From Glomus cerebriforme (lineage: Eukaryota; Glomeromycota; Glomeromycetes; Glomerales; Glomeraceae), in assembly GCA_003550305.1 (NCBI GenBank), contig QKYT01000163.1, positions 174,777 through 196,346 of the forward strand: DNA of 21,570 nt, read 5' to 3'. Shown here in pieces: positions 18,338-21,570 of the stretch. The notes under the pieces are model-generated. The model worked only from the letters and a program-made list of their open reading frames with translations. It was not told the DNA's origin and searched no databases. A program made the translations under genes and the position numbers. Numbering within the stretch: position 1 is the first letter of the stretch; every line of letters starts with the position of its first letter.

Positions 18338-19437
18338 GAAATGCCTTCCTGGATCTGGATTTCAGCTTAAGTAAGTTAAAAATGAAGATTTTGGATTTTT
18401 TTTTGTCTTTGAAATATTATTAATATTCCTTTTTGTATTTTTTCTTTAGGGATACCTTCCTGGACTTGAACTTCAATTTGGATCATAAAAGTAAGTAAGT
18501 TGGAAGGTTGTGTTTTTTGGGTTTTTTTTTCTTTGTCTTTGGAACATCATTAACACTCCTTTTTTGCATTTTTTTTTTTAGGGGAAGCCTTTCTAAACCT
18601 GAACTTTGACTTAGACTATAAAAGGTAAGTTGGGAGGTGATGTTTATTTTTTTTTTTGTCTTTGGAATATCACTAATGTTCCTTTTACTTCTTTTCTTTA
18701 GAAAATGCCTTTCTGGACCTGAATTTCAGCTTAAGTAAGTTGGGAATGGAGATTTTGGATTTTTTTGGATTTTTTTTTGTTTTTGGAACATTATTAATGT
18801 TCCTTTTTGTATTTTTTCTTTAGGAGATGCCTTTCTGGACTTGAACTCTAATTTGGATTATGAAAGTAAGTTGGAAGGTTGTGTTTTTCAGGTTTTCTTT
18901 TTCTTTGTCTTTGGAACATCATTAATGTTCCTTTTTTGCATTTTTTCTTTAGGAAAAGCCTTTCTAGATCTGGACTTCAGCTTGGACTATGAAAGGTAAA
19001 TTAGGAGATGGTGTTTGTTTTTTTTTATCTTTGGAATGTCACTTTTCTTTTACTTCTTTTCTTTAAGGGATGCCTTCCAGGACCTGAATTTCAGCTTAGG
19101 TAAGTTGGAAATAGAAATTTTAGGTTTTTTTTTGGATTTTTTTTTTGTTTTTGAAACATTATTAACGTTCCTTTTTATATTTTTTCTTTAGGGAATATCT
19201 TCCTGGACTTGGATTTTGATTTGGATCATGAAAGTAAATTGTGAGGTTGTGTTTTTTGGGGATTTCTTTTTCTTTGTCTTTGAAATATTATTAATGTTTC
19301 TTTTTGCTATTTTTTCTTTAGGAAAGCCTTTTTGAACCTGGACTTCAGCTTGGATCATAAAGATAAGTTGGGAGGTGATGTTTGTTTTTTTCTATCTTTG
19401 GAATATCATTAACATTTCTTTTGCATTTTTTCTTTAG
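18338..19437 (+). repeat. three copies of a three-exon higher-order repeat, period about 365 bp
   Basis: Exons 4-6, 7-9 and 10-12 with their introns are three successive copies starting at 18338, 18702 and 19068 (364, 366 and about 370 bp). Within each copy the exon lengths run about 33, 42 and 43 nt. The three introns also have their own recognisable types (TTTTGGATTTT, GGTTGTGTTTTT and GGTGATGTTT after the donor). Matching positions in different copies resemble each other more than neighbours do, so the array grew by duplicating the triplet. Confidence 0.75.
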
Positions 19438-19451
19438 ATAATGGATAATCA

Positions 19452-19487
19452 GATTGACCAGATATCCATTAAACCATCTGGTCAATC
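19452..19487. repeat. perfect 12-bp inverted repeat, GATTGACCAGAT / ATCTGGTCAATC
   Basis: Arms 19452-19463 and 19476-19487 enclose the 12-base loop ATCCATTAAACC. Related words continue outward (AATCAGATT on the left, GAATCTGAT near 19496) and a diverged GATGACCGGATAT follows near 19516-19530. It lies within the possible terminal exon after the micro-exon array. Confidence 0.7.
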
Positions 19488-19672
19488 CAATGCTGAATCT
19501 GATCATTTTTTGGATGGATGACCGGATATAGCATACTTCTAGGGAACGGCCTTGGGGATTTGGGTGAGTTGGGATTTTTTAAAATGGGTTTTAAGAAACA
19601 TAAATATAACTCACTAATATTTTTTTTTTCTTTAATTTTGTAGGAAACCTAAAAATCTTATCTTAAAAGGTA

Positions 19673-19699
19673 TACTCTCCGGTCAAAAGTATTGGACCA
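19673..19699 (+). repeat. left terminal inverted repeat of the Tc1 element
   Basis: Begins TACTCTCCGGTCAAAAGTAT and continues TGGACCA. It matches the inverted right end at 25 of 27 positions. Confidence 0.92.
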
Positions 19700-19827
19700 C
19701 GTGATTTTTGTTACACCAATTGGCGTAATTTTGATGATCATAACTCATGATCTAATGCATAAAAATGAGTCATTTTTTTTTCCTGCACAGCCACGAACTT
19801 TTAGTATTCGAATAATCTTTTTTTAAA

Positions 19828-20856
19828 ATGTCCAAAACTCGAGAACTCTCTGAATTTGAGCGAGGTGAAATAATTGGCCTTTGGAAAGGTGATCATGTTG
19901 AGCGAGATATTGTAGATATTCTTGGCCATCCTAAGTCAACTATTCATAATATTATTGAAAAATATAAAATAGAACACCAAATTTCTAATGCTCCTAGGTC
20001 TGGCAGACCACCTAAATTAACAGAGAGAAACGTTAGATATCTTGTAAAAACTGTTAAAAAGGATAGACAACAATCCTTAGATGAAATTACAGAAAAATTC
20101 AACCAGATATCAATAGTTTCAGTGAGTTCTAGTACTATAAAACGTACTTTACATGATGAAGGGTTTTATGGTCGTACTGGAAAAAGAAAACCTTTGGTAT
20201 CTAAGATAAATCGTAAAAAAAGATTAGAATGGTGTCGTATTAGGAGAGATTGGGAACTTGAGTGGGATACAATAATATGGAGTGATGAGTCTCGCTTTTT
20301 ATTATTTCAAAATGATGCTCATCATTGGGTCTGGCGTCGTCCTCATGAAAAATATGATATAAATTGCTTAATTCCTACAGTAAAGTCAGGAAATCAAGGC
20401 ATTATGGTGTGGGGATGTTTTACGAAAAATAAAATTGGGCCCTTAATTCAAGTTTCTGGTAAAATCACAAGTTCCGTATATATTGAAATTTTAAAAAATA
20501 ATCTTCTACCATTTATTGATGAGTTGGGAACTGATTTAGAATATATTTTTCAAGATGATAATGCTCCTGTCCATCGGGCAAGAGTAGTTAAGGAATGGAT
20601 GGAAGAAAATGAAATAACAAATATTTTATGGCCCGCACAGTCACCTGACCTTAATCCAATTGAGCATCTATGGGATGTTTTGGAAAGAAAGGTCCGTAAA
20701 CACAAGCCACATCCAAAAAATCTTAATGAATTAATGGTTGTTTTGGAGGAAAAGTGGTATGAAATCGAACCAGAAATTTTAGAAAATTTAGTAGAAAGTA
20801 TGCTAAGAAGAATTCAAGCTGTAATAGATAGTAATGGTAATCCAACTAAATATTAA
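19828..20856 (+). CDS. Tc1/mariner-type DDE transposase (DD34E)
   Basis: 342 residues, ATG at 19828 after an A-rich leader, TAA at the end. The N-terminal part (residues 1-50, LSEFERGEIIGLWKGDH...STIHNIIEKY) is a helix-turn-helix that would bind the element's inverted ends. The linker has an AT-hook-like GRPPK motif (59-63), and a second helix-turn-helix covers about 65-112 (SSSTIKRTLHDEGFYGR). The catalytic core has WSDESRF (Asp153), QDDNAPVHRA (Asp244) and SPDLNPIEHLWD (Glu279). The 34 residues between Asp244 and Glu279 give the DD34E signature of Tc1 transposases, which cut and paste DNA into TA sites. Length and motif order are those of a complete enzyme, and no residue of the triad is missing, so it could be active. 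Use of the first ATG is supported by the conserved N-terminal start and the absence of an earlier in-frame one within the element. Confidence 0.95.
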   Translation: MSKTRELSEFERGEIIGLWKGDHVERDIVDILGHPKSTIHNIIEKYKIEHQISNAPRSGRPPKLTERNVRYLVKTVKKDRQQSLDEITEKFNQISIVSVSSSTIKRTLHDEGFYGRTGKRKPLVSKINRKKRLEWCRIRRDWELEWDTIIWSDESRFLLFQNDAHHWVWRRPHEKYDINCLIPTVKSGNQGIMVWGCFTKNKIGPLIQVSGKITSSVYIEILKNNLLPFIDELGTDLEYIFQDDNAPVHRARVVKEWMEENEITNILWPAQSPDLNPIEHLWDVLERKVRKHKPHPKNLNELMVVLEEKWYEIEPEILENLVESMLRRIQAVIDSNGNPTKY

Positions 20857-20988
20857 TATTATAAATAAAAAATTCATATTTTTATGAATAAAATAAAAAA
20901 AAGTTTATTTAAATTCACTTATTATTTTATTTTATAATTAAAAAAATAAAATTGGTCATTAAATTTAAAATTTGCGATGTTTTTTTTT

Positions 20989-21015
20989 TGGTCCAATACT
21001 TTTGACCGGGGAGTG
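20989..21015 (-). repeat. right terminal inverted repeat of the Tc1 element
   Basis: Reads, on the minus strand, CACTCCCCGGTCAAAAGTAT then TGGACCA. A TA follows at 21016-21017. Confidence 0.92.
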
Positions 21016-21059
21016 TAATTATGGGTAAGAAGTGTTTTTAATTTATTTTTTTTGTAGAT

Positions 21060-21175
21060 ACTACTTTAATCTCATGATGGTGCTTATTTGCTACTATAAT
21101 GGTATTTTAATTTTGTGATAGTATTTAATTTCGTGATATTACTTAATTCTGTAATGATGTTTTAATTCTAGTTCT
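21060..21175. repeat. degenerate minisatellite of AATTTTGTGATAGTATTT-like units
   Basis: About five units of 18-22 bp (AATCTCATGATGGTGCTT, AATTTTGTGATAGTATTT, AATTTCGTGATATTACTT, AATTCTGTAATGATGTTTT) follow each other. The reverse complement of the unit (ATCACAAAATTA) matches words in the 12180-12625 array. Confidence 0.6.
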
Positions 21176-21570
21176 CTTTACTTTTATTATTATGAACTTT
21201 TATTTTTATTTCTGTTTTCATCTATCCTTTATTTTATATATAATAAAAGCTTGTATAATTTGTTATTAAAAAAATGATTGTGATAAATAAAATAAATAAA
21301 AAATTGGCCAATAAAATTATTTGTAAATTATAATAAAAGATAAAAATTTGTAGTAAAATATTTGGCCAATTAAATTCGATTAAAATCATGTGATTTAGGG
21401 ATGCATTGCAACGTGGGGCATATAAATTTTAAACCAAAAAAATATATATAAATTATATTTTATTAGTTCTATATCTGCTAGAAACTCTTTATTCAATTAT
21501 TTATTAATATAAATAAAATGAAAAGTACCGTATATAGCGGGCCACAGTACCCCGGGTATCTTGCAAAAAT
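21176..21570. other. AT-rich right edge with a GC-richer end
   Basis: No gene. It contains the right inverted-repeat member listed separately, then TAGTTCTATATCTGCTAGA (about 21465-21483), a direct match with one difference to TAGTTCCATATCTGCTAGA near 17489. From about 21528 the sequence turns GC-rich (TATAGCGGGCCACAGTACCC and onward), as if another repeat or element begins and is cut by the window edge. Confidence 0.4.
21365..21420 (-). repeat. right member of the distant inverted-repeat pair
   Basis: Contains CCAATTAAATTCGATTAAAA, TCATGTGATTTAGGGATGCA and TTGCAACGTGGGGC. Reverse-complemented it aligns with 17624-17683. Confidence 0.45.

Larger units (their letters stand above)
17740..19660 (+). 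pseudogene. tandem micro-exon array (AFLDLxFSLDYE repeat gene, partly decayed)
   Basis: Twelve short exons, each bounded by TTTAG/ATAG and GTAAGT-like sites, follow each other: 17997-18031, 18118-18159, 18239-18260, 18338-18370, 18450-18490, 18582-18624, 18702-18734, 18824-18865, 18953-18995, 19068-19099, 19192-19233 and 19322-19362. Most encode [DNEK]AFLDL[DN]FSL, with LDYE or LDHK added in the longer ones. Introns are about 69-92 bp. Exons 7 to 11 join in one frame (NAFLDLNFSL, DAFLDLNSNLDYE, KAFLDLDFSLDYE, DAFQDLNFSL, NIFLDLDFDLDHE). Other junctions, such as 1-2, 3-4, 4-5, 6-7 and 11-12, do not. Exon 12 has lost its donor (ATAAGT). A second exon type, GAACAACCTTGGGGATTTGG, occurs on both sides (17848-17867, 17946-17958 truncated, 19543-19563). 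A possible last exon after 19437 reads MDNQIDQISIKPSG to a TGA at 19521. No start is found. The function is unknown; the repeats would make an acidic, amphipathic protein. Confidence 0.55.
19671..21017 (+). mobile_element. intact Tc1-type transposon with TA target duplications
   Basis: The element is 19673-21015 (1343 bp) between TA dinucleotides (19671-19672 and 21016-21017). The 27-bp ends (19673-19699 and 20989-21015, inverted) share CTCYCCGGTCAAAAGTATTG and differ at two positions. One intact transposase gene fills most of the interior. Near-identical ends and an unbroken frame point to a recent insertion. It has landed in the tail of the micro-exon array, just after the acceptor of the second-type exon at 19644. 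Confidence 0.92.

Noticed and set aside
1..21570. CRISPR arrays, bacterial operons, rRNA or tRNA genes
   Set aside because: No regularly spaced identical repeats with unique spacers, no Shine-Dalgarno-linked gene runs and no cloverleaf or rRNA signature were found; the introns and poly(A) features are eukaryotic.

Overview
The window looks like a nuclear contig from an AT-rich filamentous fungus. It has spliceosomal introns of about 59 to 86 bp (GTAAGT-type donors, TTTAG/ATAG acceptors), no operons and no ribosome binding sites, and it is crowded with decayed transposons. The composition, the KCTD-like BTB paralogs, the MULE/SWIM transposase relic and the micro-exon array suggest an arbuscular mycorrhizal fungus (Glomeromycotina, Rhizophagus-like). 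The genus is an inference from memory of such sequences, not from a search.

Left part (1 to 6.5 kb): host-type genes. Two tandem paralogs on the minus strand (744-1570 and 2214-3051) encode T1/BTB (KCTD-like) proteins with one phase-0 intron at the same codon. A doubtful two-exon small ORF lies at 3343-3593. At 5110-6459 on the minus strand a five-exon gene can be assembled whose 350-residue product has seven hydrophobic helices and GPCR-like topology. Between them (4154-4763) sits a 610-bp inverted-repeat element rich in GGCGAAAC/GTTTCGCC palindromes and TTTCGGAGG tandem repeats. A 138-bp relative is at 7815-7952.

Middle part (6.5 to 16.5 kb): mostly mobile-element remains. A dead Mutator-like element (9216-12756) with roughly 125-150-bp inverted ends carries a badly decayed transposase with FAR1-like, MULE and SWIM regions. 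It is followed by a small MITE (12764-12965), a decayed multi-exon gene remnant on the minus strand (13439-14143), degenerate tandem repeats, and a 1.6-kb insertion of clearly higher GC (14525-16150). That insertion has AATAAA, a poly(A) tail and an exact 14-bp target duplication, the marks of retroposition. A pogo-type MITE (16316-16512) and a 450-bp foldback (16930-17379) follow.

Right part (17.6 to 21.4 kb): between diverged inverted repeats (17624-17683 and 21365-21420) lies the most unusual structure, an array of at least twelve micro-exons (22-43 nt). They encode variants of an AFLDLxFSLDYE motif, each with its own short intron, and the last nine form three copies of a three-exon higher-order repeat of about 365 bp. 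Nearly every intron carries a dyad of the form GGAACATcattaATGTTCC overlapping the likely branch site. An intact, apparently young Tc1-type element (19673-21015) with a 342-residue DD34E transposase is inserted in the same region.
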